Origin: Spirochaetales bacterium
GTDB taxonomy: Bacteria; Spirochaetota; Spirochaetia; DSM-2461
Reading direction: 5' to 3'
DNA length: 64,000 bases
Assembly: GCA_022360655.1 (NCBI GenBank)
Contig: JAKSCK010000050.1
Location: 105,685-169,684, forward strand
Part shown: in pieces, positions 8,390-17,807 of the stretch
How positions within the stretch are numbered: the first letter of the stretch is position 1
How the letters are laid out: each line of letters begins with the position of its first letter
Translations under genes and position numbers: made by a program
Notes under the pieces: generated by a model
The model's database searches: none
What the model saw: only the letters and a program-made list of their open reading frames with translations
What the model was told of the DNA's origin: nothing

Positions 8390-11300
8390 AGTCCTTCCTC
8401 CATCACCACAGCATGGGATGTTGGCAAGATTTGGGGAGGTGTGCCATTGACCATAGATTCTGGCAAGTCTGGCAAGATTCCGGCAAAACAGGCCCTATTT
8501 CGACCTGCATTTTTTGCCGCATACAACGCTTGATCTGCCAATTCCACCACTTCCACATCCTCTCTACCTGGAATTATGGTTGCAACACCAATGCTGAGGG
8601 AAAGAAAATCTGACGATGATGAAAAAGCATGGGGAATTCCAAGATTTTGGACCGACGTCATCAATTGATTGGTCATGGTGATGGATGCATCGGCACCATG
8701 TCCAAGATAGAGTGCTGTGAATTCTTCTCCACCATACCGGGCCACGATATCGGTTGATCTACCAAAAACCTGAGAAAGTACAGAACCCAACTGATGCAAG
8801 GCCTCATCCCCACGAACATGCCCATAGTTATCATTGTAGAGTTTGAAAAAGTCCACATCCAACATAAAAAGAGTCAGGGATAAACGATTTCTGCGCGCTG
8901 TCAGAATGGTTTGATGCAAGGCCTGATCAAAACCCCGTCGATTCAGCAAGCCAGTTAAACTGTCATTCATTGTGAGTTTTTCAAGACGGTGGTTGGTCTC
9001 AAGAACACAACGACGGGCCTCTTCCAACTCCTCCACTTTCTCTTTTAAAAGCTTGCCTTCCCGCAATTTCACAAAAACACCTGCCCCAATCATGGCCATG
9101 AGAAGATAGAGAATTAAGGCCCAAGGAGTGGTCCAAAAAATGGGTTGAACAACAATCTCTGGCCCCTTTACAGACTCAAAATGAGTCTCATCATTACGGC
9201 GACCACGAACTTCCAACACATAATGTCCTGGAGGAAGTTTGGCATAGGTCACACTTTGAGCTTCATGTGCCGTGATCCATTCCTGTTCTAACCCAAGGAG
9301 TCGATATTCAAAACGAAGTAAACCATTCAAACTATGATCCACGGCATCAAAGGAGAGGGTGAACATGTTTTGATGGGGTTTCAGACGGAGAGGCGAAGTC
9401 AACGGAAAATCAGAAGAATAGTTCCACCGTTCGCCCATCACTCGAAACTCATTTATGAAGACATTGGGGTTGGTTTTTTCTTGAGGGAAAACCAACGATT
9501 CATAGGACCAGATTTGTCCTATGGCCCCAAGGAGCATCCCATGTGAGGAGGTGTAGAGAAGACTTTTGACTGGTCCGGCCGGCTGAAATGCATCCTCCGT
9601 TCCAATGGAATGAAGATAGGTTCCATCTGCATCAAATAGATAGATCTGAGAACCATCGGAAGCCCAAACGTTCCCCTCATCATCTTGGGCAAGAGCGCTC
9701 ATGGGAAGCGTCCCTTGGGGAAGGTCAAGGGGTTCAAATCCTTCGTCCACTCCACGATACAAAACAATTCCCGATGTGGTCCCCACCCATAATGTTCCTT
9801 TTGGATCACTCAACAGGGCCAGTACACCGCCCTCAGGTAAACCCTGAGGCATCTTCTCATCACTATTCCACGTTTTTACAAGATTCCCAGAAGCATTAAA
9901 CACCCGCAGATTCTCCGAACATCCGGCCCAAAGAGAACCATATCGATCCACAAGCAAAATCTGAGGAACTTCTTGAGGGGAGAACTCAAAACGTTGTGGA
10001 GGTTGGCCATCAAGTGGCAAAAGAAAGAGCCGACCATCGTCGAGAGAAATCCATATCCCACCACTGGTTTCTGCCATCGCAAGTACGGCTCCACCCTCCA
10101 TATTGGGCCAACTGGGATGAACCACATGTCCCGGAACAAAAGTATCCATTTGAGGAAGATACACTTGTGGTCCTTGGTCACTCCCCACCCAAATTCGACC
10201 AAAAGAGTCCTCCATAAGGGCACAGAGCTTTTTTCCTGCCAAAACAGGAAACCCCAATGGTGTTCCTTCAAAACGACTCATTTCTCCTGAAAACCGATGG
10301 ATTCGAACCAGCCCCCCCTGAGAACTCCCAGCCCAGAGGTCTCCACGACGATCTTCTAATAAGACATCAAGACTTCCCGCCGGTAGACTCTCTCCGTCAT
10401 GACGTCGGATGTACTTCAGATGATTCTCCAAGTGTTTATAGGAACACCACAAACCATCATGGGCCGTTCCTAACCAAACCTGTCCATTCTCATCAGAAAA
10501 AATGGATTCGACTCGACTAGCCGGTAATTTGTAGGGATGGGAAGCATCTGATTGGCAATCATTCCTGAGCACTCCATTCTCAAAAATGAGGATTCCCCCA
10601 TTGGGCTTGGCAATCCAAAGCCAACCCTCCTCATCCCAATTTATGGAGTGAATTCCATCTGGAATGAGAATGGATTGAATCAGTGTTCCTGACTCAATTT
10701 TTTGAAGAAGCCCATCACTTCTTCCAATCCATATGCTGCCCTGAGAGGCTGCAAGGGTCTCTCCATTTCTAAAATCATACACATGGCGAAAGAGTCCTTG
10801 ATGGGCATCCCACACCTTCAGTCCATCCTGAGCCAGAACCCAAATGGTCCCCGATTCATCCACCACCATGGCTTGGAAGATCAAATCTTCATGAATCCCT
10901 GTATCTTCCCACGGAATTGGAGCAAAACGATCTCCATCAAAGAGAAGAGGGGCTGTTGAAGTCAGAACAAATAGGGAACGATCCAAAGTGGATGCAAATC
11001 CAAGAAGCGGTTCTCCTTCTCCCACCAATGCGGAAAAGGAGAAAAACGCATCCTGAGAAAAACTGTATAAAGCAGGTCCTGCGGATGTTCCAACCCAGAG
11101 TTCATCTCTCTCGGAAATGTAATTGACGCACGTGATGGAATCAGAAGGAAGTTGGGGATAATCTTGTTGTGAATAGGCCGTTAATTGTTGCCCATTATAA
11201 GAGAACAAACCATGGGGTGTTCCCAGCCAGATATTTCCTCGTGGCCCAATGGTTAAAGAATTGATGCTCTGCAATTGGCGAGAGGGATCACGATGGGAAC

Positions 11301-11403
11301 GAAAGAACATTTCTTCCCCATTGAGGACGTCATGGGAGAAAAACATGAGAACAATAATGATGCAACGGGAAACCCTGTTGAAATGAACCATGGATCTGTT
11401 CAC
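8386..11403 (-). CDS. Propeller-sensor diguanylate cyclase (Reg_prop, Y_Y_Y, GGDEF)
   Basis: A 1005-residue membrane protein. A signal sequence (about 1-30) is followed by two-component-regulator propeller repeats to about residue 630 (recurrent NIWLGTPHGLFSYNG-type blades), a Y_Y_Y domain (about 650-705), one transmembrane helix near 715-735, a short coiled coil and a GGDEF domain (about 800-960) with the active motif RYGGEEF. The periplasmic propeller senses an unknown ligand, often a glycan in such proteins, and the cytoplasmic GGDEF makes c-di-GMP. The start is uncertain: GTG at 11403 lies 5 nt after a TATGAT -10-like box (11409-11414), while ATG at 11391 is also possible; neither has a Shine-Dalgarno. 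The HD-GYP gene follows with a 4-nt overlap. Confidence 0.92.
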   Translation of the reverse strand: MNRSMVHFNRVSRCIIIVLMFFSHDVLNGEEMFFRSHRDPSRQLQSINSLTIGPRGNIWLGTPHGLFSYNGQQLTAYSQQDYPQLPSDSITCVNYISERDELWVGTSAGPALYSFSQDAFFSFSALVGEGEPLLGFASTLDRSLFVLTSTAPLLFDGDRFAPIPWEDTGIHEDLIFQAMVVDESGTIWVLAQDGLKVWDAHQGLFRHVYDFRNGETLAASQGSIWIGRSDGLLQKIESGTLIQSILIPDGIHSINWDEEGWLWIAKPNGGILIFENGVLRNDCQSDASHPYKLPASRVESIFSDENGQVWLGTAHDGLWCSYKHLENHLKYIRRHDGESLPAGSLDVLLEDRRGDLWAGSSQGGLVRIHRFSGEMSRFEGTPLGFPVLAGKKLCALMEDSFGRIWVGSDQGPQVYLPQMDTFVPGHVVHPSWPNMEGGAVLAMAETSGGIWISLDDGRLFLLPLDGQPPQRFEFSPQEVPQILLVDRYGSLWAGCSENLRVFNASGNLVKTWNSDEKMPQGLPEGGVLALLSDPKGTLWVGTTSGIVLYRGVDEGFEPLDLPQGTLPMSALAQDDEGNVWASDGSQIYLFDADGTYLHSIGTEDAFQPAGPVKSLLYTSSHGMLLGAIGQIWSYESLVFPQEKTNPNVFINEFRVMGERWNYSSDFPLTSPLRLKPHQNMFTLSFDAVDHSLNGLLRFEYRLLGLEQEWITAHEAQSVTYAKLPPGHYVLEVRGRRNDETHFESVKGPEIVVQPIFWTTPWALILYLLMAMIGAGVFVKLREGKLLKEKVEELEEARRCVLETNHRLEKLTMNDSLTGLLNRRGFDQALHQTILTARRNRLSLTLFMLDVDFFKLYNDNYGHVRGDEALHQLGSVLSQVFGRSTDIVARYGGEEFTALYLGHGADASITMTNQLMTSVQNLGIPHAFSSSSDFLSLSIGVATIIPGREDVEVVELADQALYAAKNAGRNRACFAGILPDLPESMVNGTPPQILPTSHAVVMEEGL

Positions 11404-11484
11404 GATAAATCATAAACAGTCATTCAGTCACCCCAAATATCTGGAGAGTTTCTTCCAATTTCTGATTTTTTGGTGCCACAAATT

Positions 11485-11528
11485 CCGTTGAGGAAGAAAA
11501 CGCCACTCGACACCTTCGTCCTCAACGG
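11485..11528 (-). terminator. Stem-loop downstream of gltD
   Basis: Ten-base arms CCGTTGAGGA/TCCTCAACGG with a 24-nt loop, about 39 nt past the gltD stop on the minus strand. There is no clear T-run. It also separates gltD from the promoter of the cyclase operon. Confidence 0.5.
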
Positions 11529-11566
11529 AGAATCATATTTCAAGCAATCACTGAGGATTAAATTGC

Positions 11567-12997
11567 TTAATCCTGACCTTGCAACCAGCGATGAACAGCA
11601 TCGGCAGCCTTTCGTCCACTGGCAATCGCTCGAACAACCAATGACGCACCACTCACGGCATCACCAGCAGCAAATATCCCATTGATGCTGCTTTGCCATT
11701 CGTCAGTCCGAATGTTTCCACGAGGATCAAGAGCCACCCCTGGATCAGAAACAGCCCGACCATGCTCCACATGGAGAAATCCCATGGAAAGCAGAACCAA
11801 GTCCAACTCTAACGTAAACTCACTCCCCTCCACTGGCTTCATGGTTGGACGTGCTCCTTTTTCACCAGGAATCCATTCCACATTCCGGAAGTGACCAGCA
11901 CAAACCTTGCCATTTCGCTCTTCAAAACCAAGCGTTTCCACAGCCCAACGGCGCTCCACACCTTCTTTATGACTTGAGGAGGTTCGGAGGATTCGGGGCC
12001 ATGCAGGCCATTCTGGATTGTGGTTTTCCTTCCAGTCTCGGGGTTGAGGCATGATTTCAAACTGATACACTGCCGCCGCACCTTGACGACGAGCGGTTCC
12101 AACACAGTCCGAACCTGTATCACCACCACCAATGACCAGAACACGCTTTCCTCCCGCGTCTATGTCCTCTTCATTGTAGGCTTCTTCACCAACACGCCGA
12201 TTGGACTGCCCCAGATATTCCAGGGCAAAGTGAACTCCACCCAATTGCCGTCCAGGAACATTGAGGTCTCGAGGAGCCCCTGCTCCCATGGCAAAGAGAA
12301 CAGCATCAAATTTTTCCCGGAGATAACGAATGGAAAGATCCTCTCCAACAACAACCCCGGTTTCAAAGCGGATGCCCTCTGCAACCATCTGTTCAAACCG
12401 TCGATCAAGAACCCATTTGTCTAATTTAAAATCGGGGATTCCATATCGAAGCAATCCACCTGGGCGCTTATCTTTTTCAAAAACAGTCACACTGTGCCCA
12501 AGTCGGCGAAGCTGTTGAGCCGCGGCCATTCCTGCTGGGCCTGAACCCACAACAGCCACAGATAATCCACTCTCAACTTTCGGAGGTCGGGGAGTCACCC
12601 AACCTTCGGAAAAGGCTTTTTCGACAATGGCCCGCTCAATTTGACGGATTGCCACAGGGGCATCATTGATGGCCAGAGTGCATGAGGTTTCACAGGGAGC
12701 AGGACAAATTCGACCCGTCACTTCTGGGAAGTTATTGGTTAATTCTAGCCGTTCATATGCTTCTCGCCATTGTCCTCGCCAAACAGCGTCATTCCATTCG
12801 GGAATCAAGTTGTCGACTGGGCATCCAATGTTGTGGCAGAAGGGAGTTCCGCATTCCATGCAACGCCCTCCCTGCTCCTTAAGCTCTTCCACACTCTGCC
12901 CAATTGTCACATCACGGTAATCACCAAGACGCTCGGAAACAGGACGATACTCATCCCAAAGTCGTTCAAATTCTAAGAATCCATTGGTTTTGCCCAT
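11567..12997 (-). CDS. gltD: Glutamate synthase small subunit
   Basis: A 476-residue flavoprotein that passes electrons from NAD(P)H to GltB. The N-terminal iron-sulfur region is visible (GGRCMECGTPFCHNIGCPVDN; second set CPAPCETSC). It is followed by an FAD-binding segment (VAVVGSGPAGMAAAQQL, near 150) and an NAD(P)-binding segment (KRVLVIGGGDTGSDCVGTA, near 285), then INGIFAAGDAVSGASLVV near the end. The start overlaps the gltB stop (TAATG), so the two subunits are translationally coupled. Confidence 0.97.
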   Translation of the reverse strand: MGKTNGFLEFERLWDEYRPVSERLGDYRDVTIGQSVEELKEQGGRCMECGTPFCHNIGCPVDNLIPEWNDAVWRGQWREAYERLELTNNFPEVTGRICPAPCETSCTLAINDAPVAIRQIERAIVEKAFSEGWVTPRPPKVESGLSVAVVGSGPAGMAAAQQLRRLGHSVTVFEKDKRPGGLLRYGIPDFKLDKWVLDRRFEQMVAEGIRFETGVVVGEDLSIRYLREKFDAVLFAMGAGAPRDLNVPGRQLGGVHFALEYLGQSNRRVGEEAYNEEDIDAGGKRVLVIGGGDTGSDCVGTARRQGAAAVYQFEIMPQPRDWKENHNPEWPAWPRILRTSSSHKEGVERRWAVETLGFEERNGKVCAGHFRNVEWIPGEKGARPTMKPVEGSEFTLELDLVLLSMGFLHVEHGRAVSDPGVALDPRGNIRTDEWQSSINGIFAAGDAVSGASLVVRAIASGRKAADAVHRWLQGQD

Positions 12998-15900
12998 TAG
13001 ACGTACACCTCCTCAGTGATTGCTGTGGTATCCGCACTCCGGCTTTCTCGTTCTCGCATCTTCTCTAAAGCCTTGCGGTATTCAATGGGCATGACTTTGA
13101 CAAACCTTGGCAAACTCTCTTCCCAGGAAGAAAGGATTCCATCGGCGACACGACTTCCTGTGAGGGCACGATGCCGTTCAATGAGCTCTCGAAGGACTTT
13201 GGCATCCTCTGCTAAAACAACCGGCTCAATGTCCACCATTTCCAAGTTACAGCGGGTATCAAAGAGCTGATTATCATCATAGACATAGGCTGTTCCACCA
13301 GACATACCAGCGGCAAAGTTCACACCGGTATGACCAAGAACCACCACGGTCCCACCCGTCATGTACTCACAACCATGATCACCAACACCTTCAACAACCG
13401 CCACGGCACCAGAGTTACGAACCGCAAATCGCTCACCAGCCATACCGCCAATGAAGGCTTCACCACTGGAAGCACCAAAGAGATTCACATTTCCCGTGAT
13501 GATGTTTCGATGCCCAGAAAATGTGGCCGAACGAGAGGGTTTGAGCACCAATTGTCCGCCAGAAAGTCCCTTTCCAAAATAGTCATTGGACTCCCCTTCC
13601 AGGGTGAAGGACACACCCTTTGCCAAGAAGGCACCAAAACTCTGGCCTGCCGTCCCCACAAAGTTCACCTTAATGCTATCTTCAGGAAGCCCTTTCGACC
13701 CCCAACGCTTTGTCACAGCATAACTTAAGGTTGCTCCTACACTCCGATGGCGGTTCCGAACCTCACGGTCCAGCTCAACGGTTTTCCCTTCCTCGATTGC
13801 GCTCTTGCAATCTGCCACCAACAACTCATCCAAAGAAGGCTCTTCATCCTTCAACTGGCTGGAAGTGCAACGCAAACTTCCCCCCTGAGGAACTTCAGGT
13901 TGGGCAAGAATCTTGGAGAAGTCGAGTCCTGAAGTTTTGTAATGCTCCACGGCATCATCCACACAGAGCCGATCCACACGTCCCACCATCTCATCCAGCT
14001 TACGGAATCCCAGTTCGGCCATGATTTCCCGAAGTTCCTGGGCAATAAAACGCATAAAATTGATGAGATGTTCTGGTGTGCCACCAAAACGCTTGCGAAG
14101 TTCAGGATTTTGGGTGGCCACGCCCACAGGACAGGCATTGGTATGGCAGGCCCGCATCATCACACAACCCAAGGTCACCAAAGTTGCTGAACCAAAACCA
14201 AATTCTTCTGCACCAAGGAGGGCTGCAACGGCCACATCACGGCCTGTCTTGAGCTGACCATCCACTTGGACACGGATTCTGTCCCGCAGGCCATTCATCA
14301 CCAGCACCTGCTGGGTTTCTGCTAGTCCAAGCTCCCACCAGGTTCCAGCATATTTGATGGAACTCAAGGGACTGGCACCAGTACCACCATCACCACCTGA
14401 AATCAACACCATATCGGCCTTACCCTTGGCCACACCAGCAGCAACTGTTCCCACTCCAGCCTCTGCCACAAGCTTGACAGAAACACGGGCTTTGGGATTG
14501 GCATTCTTCAGGTCAAAAATGAGCTGAGAAAGGTCCTCAATGGAATAGATGTCATGATGAGGTGGAGGACTAATGAGCATCACACCAGGGGTGGTGAATC
14601 GCACTCGAGCAATCTCTTCATTCACCTTATGTCCAGGAAGCTGTCCACCTTCACCTGGTTTTGCTCCCTGAGCCATTTTTATCTGAAGTTCATCACAGTT
14701 GGCCAAGTACGCAGAGTTGACTCCAAATCGACCAGAGGCAATTTGCTTGGTTCGACTTCTCCGATCAGAACCATCCGCATCTGGTGTGTACCGAGCTTCA
14801 TCTTCACCACCCTCACCAGAATTGCTGCGTCCACCTAAGGCATTCATAGCAATGGCAATGGTTTCATGGGCCTCTTGGCTGATGGAACCATAGGACATAG
14901 CCCCTGTGGTGAAGCGTTTGACAATCTCCTCCACGGGCTCCACTTCCTCAAGTGGAATGGATTGGCCAGGAACAAAATTAAAGAGACCTCGAAGGGTGTT
15001 CAATCCTCGGGCTGTATCATTAATGATGGATGAATATTCCTGAAATGCTTCAAAGTCACCGGAACGCACGGCCTTATGCAGAGCCACTACGGCTTCTGCA
15101 CCAAAGAGTCGTCGTTCTCCATTCTGACGTTCTGCATACACTCCGCCGCTTTCAAGTCGGGCAGCATACACATTGTCATCGGCCCATGCTTTTTGGTGAC
15201 GAGTCAAGAGATCATCTAAAATGGTTTGGAGATTGATACCGCCAATGCGGCTGACGGTACCAGTGAAATAGGTTTCTGTGACCGATTCATCAATACCAAC
15301 AGCCTCAAAAATTTTCGCTCCACGGTAACTCCGAATTGTTGAAATGCCCATCTTGGACATCACCTTCAACAATCCTTTTTTTACCGCTTTGATATAGGAC
15401 TCCATGGCCTGCTGCAGAGAAACATCGGATCCAAGATATCCCCGCTCTTTGATTTCAGGGAGGGCCTCAAACACCAGATAGGGGTTCACACCACTACAGC
15501 CATAACCAATCAAGGTGGCAAAATGATGAACTTCCCGAACCTCACCAGATTCCAATATCAAACCAGCAAGATGACGTTTTTCTTGGCGTATCAAATGATG
15601 ATGAACGGCGGCAACTGCAAGGAGGGCTGGCACAGCCGCTTTTTCCCGAGAAACACCCCGGTCAGAAAGAATCACCAAGGATGCTCCTTGATCAATCTGA
15701 GCCTCGGCATCTTTGCAGATTCCCTCCAGCACAGAGGTGATGTTGATTTCCTCCTGTGCATCAAAGAGAAGACTCACTGTGTTCACACCAAATCCATCGA
15801 TTTTTGTGCGGCGCAAACGCTTGATATCATCATTTGTGAGAACAGGATGTGCCAATTTCAACTGGCGGCAATGGGCAGGTGTTTCATCCAAGAGATTCCG

Positions 15901-17517
15901 CTCCCGTCCCACAAAACTCATCAATGACATCACCAAGTTTTCCCGATAGGGATCAATGGGAGGATTGGTGACCTGGGCAAAGTGTTGGCGGAAATAATCA
16001 TACAGAAGGACCGGTTTCTCTGAGAGAACAGCAAGAGGGCCATCATTCCCCATGGAGCCAAGAGGTTCCTGGCCATTCGTGGCCATGGGAGCAATCACCT
16101 TCCGAATATCTTCATAGGAGTATCCAAAGGCTTTCAAGCTGTGGCGGAGATGCTCCGTATCTCCTTTGGGATCTTGGGGAGCCTGGAGCAGACCGGAAAG
16201 TTCAATCTTTTCTTCAGAAAGCCAACGGCGGTAAGGTTGAGAACGGCTAATTCGGCTCTTCACCTCATTATCTCGAACCAGACGCCCCTGTTCTGTGTCT
16301 ACAATGAAGATTTTCCCTGGAGCAAGGCGTCCCTTTTCCAAGACATCATGGGGAGAAATTTCAATAACACCGGCTTCCGAAGCCATCACAACCAAGCCAT
16401 CTTTTGTGACGGTATACCGCCCAGGGCGCAAACCATTCCGGTCTAAAGTGGCTCCAATCCGTATACCATCGGTGAAGGCCATGGCTGCAGGTCCATCCCA
16501 TGGTTCCATCACAGCAGCGTGGTATTCATAGAAGGATCGCTTATCCTCAGACATGTGATAACGAGTTCCAAAAGCCTCTGGAATCATCATCATGGTGGCA
16601 TGTTCCATGGGACGGCCAGCCTGCGTGAGCAACTCAAAAACATTATCAAAGACTGCAGAATCACTTCCATCATCAGCAACAATGGGAAACAATTTCTCAA
16701 TCTCATCACCAAAGAGCTCAGAGGAGAGACTGGCCTGCCGAGCATGCATTGTATTACGGTTTCGGCGAATGGTATTGATTTCGCCATTGTGGGCAATGTA
16801 GCGGAAGGGCTGAGCCAAGGGCCAGGATGGGAAGGTATTGGTGCTGTAGCGCTGATGAACCAAAGCCAAAGCACTCACCATGGTTTTATCTTTCAAATCA
16901 GGATAGAACGTGAGGAACTGAGGAGCTACAAACATCCCCTTGTACACCATTGTACGAGAAGATAAAGAGCAAATATAAAAGTCTTCGCTATCATAATCCT
17001 TTTGCCGGACTGCCTCTTCTAGCCGCTTCCGCAGAACATACAAACTTCTCTCTATGGAGGATTTTTCCTGGAGGGGCACAACAAAAAGCTGGGCAATGTG
17101 CGGCATGGAATGACGAGCAATGTCCCCAAGACAATCTGGATCAACAGGAACATCCCGCCAACCTAAGACTCTCCATCCCTCTGCTTTACAGGTTTTTTCA
17201 ACTTCAGATACTGCGGTTTTTCGGGAAGATGATTCATGAGGAAGAAAGAGCATTCCTGCTCCATACTGTCCTTCTTCTGGCAAAGAAAACTCTACCTGAG
17301 CATCCAGAAAGGCATGGGGAAGCTGCATCAGCATACCAGCTCCATCACCAGTCTTTTGATCTCCACCAACTGCACCTCGGTGTTCCAAATTCAAAAGGAT
17401 TTCGACGCCCTTAGCGATGATGTCGTGACTCTTTTCCCCGTTGATCTGTGCCACAAAGCCAACACCACAGGCGTCGTGCTCAAAGGCTGGATCGTAGAGG
17501 CCTTGGGCCTTCTTCAT
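12997..17517 (-). CDS. gltB: Glutamate synthase large subunit
   Basis: A 1506-residue GltB which makes two glutamates from glutamine and 2-oxoglutarate. It starts at ATG 17517, with AGGAG 7 nt upstream; the longer frame to 17547 has no ribosome binding site. Cys17 in HDACGVGF is the class II amidotransferase nucleophile exposed after propeptide removal. The order is amidotransferase (about 17-430), central domain, FMN synthase domain (about 800-1200, with GEGGQLPGHKVNEEIA and the GGDGGTGASP phosphate loop) and a C-terminal GXGXG helix domain (GGMAGERFAVRNSGAVAVVEG). The 3Fe-4S cysteines lie in CVMMRACHTNACPVGVATQ. Probably regulated by the palindrome at 17538-17561. Confidence 0.98.
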   Translation of the reverse strand: MKKAQGLYDPAFEHDACGVGFVAQINGEKSHDIIAKGVEILLNLEHRGAVGGDQKTGDGAGMLMQLPHAFLDAQVEFSLPEEGQYGAGMLFLPHESSSRKTAVSEVEKTCKAEGWRVLGWRDVPVDPDCLGDIARHSMPHIAQLFVVPLQEKSSIERSLYVLRKRLEEAVRQKDYDSEDFYICSLSSRTMVYKGMFVAPQFLTFYPDLKDKTMVSALALVHQRYSTNTFPSWPLAQPFRYIAHNGEINTIRRNRNTMHARQASLSSELFGDEIEKLFPIVADDGSDSAVFDNVFELLTQAGRPMEHATMMMIPEAFGTRYHMSEDKRSFYEYHAAVMEPWDGPAAMAFTDGIRIGATLDRNGLRPGRYTVTKDGLVVMASEAGVIEISPHDVLEKGRLAPGKIFIVDTEQGRLVRDNEVKSRISRSQPYRRWLSEEKIELSGLLQAPQDPKGDTEHLRHSLKAFGYSYEDIRKVIAPMATNGQEPLGSMGNDGPLAVLSEKPVLLYDYFRQHFAQVTNPPIDPYRENLVMSLMSFVGRERNLLDETPAHCRQLKLAHPVLTNDDIKRLRRTKIDGFGVNTVSLLFDAQEEINITSVLEGICKDAEAQIDQGASLVILSDRGVSREKAAVPALLAVAAVHHHLIRQEKRHLAGLILESGEVREVHHFATLIGYGCSGVNPYLVFEALPEIKERGYLGSDVSLQQAMESYIKAVKKGLLKVMSKMGISTIRSYRGAKIFEAVGIDESVTETYFTGTVSRIGGINLQTILDDLLTRHQKAWADDNVYAARLESGGVYAERQNGERRLFGAEAVVALHKAVRSGDFEAFQEYSSIINDTARGLNTLRGLFNFVPGQSIPLEEVEPVEEIVKRFTTGAMSYGSISQEAHETIAIAMNALGGRSNSGEGGEDEARYTPDADGSDRRSRTKQIASGRFGVNSAYLANCDELQIKMAQGAKPGEGGQLPGHKVNEEIARVRFTTPGVMLISPPPHHDIYSIEDLSQLIFDLKNANPKARVSVKLVAEAGVGTVAAGVAKGKADMVLISGGDGGTGASPLSSIKYAGTWWELGLAETQQVLVMNGLRDRIRVQVDGQLKTGRDVAVAALLGAEEFGFGSATLVTLGCVMMRACHTNACPVGVATQNPELRKRFGGTPEHLINFMRFIAQELREIMAELGFRKLDEMVGRVDRLCVDDAVEHYKTSGLDFSKILAQPEVPQGGSLRCTSSQLKDEEPSLDELLVADCKSAIEEGKTVELDREVRNRHRSVGATLSYAVTKRWGSKGLPEDSIKVNFVGTAGQSFGAFLAKGVSFTLEGESNDYFGKGLSGGQLVLKPSRSATFSGHRNIITGNVNLFGASSGEAFIGGMAGERFAVRNSGAVAVVEGVGDHGCEYMTGGTVVVLGHTGVNFAAGMSGGTAYVYDDNQLFDTRCNLEMVDIEPVVLAEDAKVLRELIERHRALTGSRVADGILSSWEESLPRFVKVMPIEYRKALEKMRERESRSADTTAITEEVYV

Positions 17518-17537
17518 GACTGATCTCCTCGTCTTTC

Positions 17538-17561
17538 TTAACGGCAATCTATTGCCGCTAA
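17538..17561. promoter_or_regulatory. Palindromic operator at gltBD, candidate NrpR site
   Basis: Eleven-base arms with one mismatch (TTAACGGCAAT and ATTGCCGCTAA) surround a 2-bp centre, with the core GGCA-N6-TGCC. It starts right after the -10 box of the gltB promoter and covers the expected transcription start, a classic repressor position. The form resembles the GGAA/GGTA-N6-TTCC/TACC operators known for archaeal NrpR, and an NrpR-like gene lies 2 kb away. The link is inference. Confidence 0.6.
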
Positions 17562-17590
17562 GAATAGATAATCGCCATTCTCAGTGTCAA
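17561..17590 (-). promoter_or_regulatory. gltBD promoter
   Basis: TTGACA (17590-17585), an 18-nt spacer and TATTCT (17566-17561) on the minus strand, giving a leader of about 35-40 nt before the gltB ATG. Confidence 0.6.
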
Positions 17591-17704
17591 TACTCTGATA
17601 TTATACGACATTTTTGCCATATAACATGAACACACCATCAACAAACCATGAACAGAATTATCACGAATGAAGAGTCTCTTTTCGAGCAATAGCACTATTT
17701 TCGT

Positions 17705-17752
17705 AAAAAAAAGGCTCAAGAACTGCCATTATTGGCAAAGTTCAAGAGCCTT
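17705..17752 (-). terminator. Rho-independent terminator of pyrG
   Basis: On the minus strand a long imperfect stem (AGGCTC...GAGCCT with inner GAACT/AGTTC and GCCA/TGGC pairs) is followed at once by eight T residues. It begins about 56 nt after the pyrG stop. Confidence 0.85.
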
Positions 17753-17807
17753 ATACATCATCTGTATCTTTGAAGGAGAATTTACTGAGAATCCTCCACA
17801 AAGAGAA

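Noticed and set aside
17725..17736. GCCATTATTGGC as a second nitrogen operator
   Set aside because: It is the tip of the pyrG terminator stem and has the half-sites in the opposite order.
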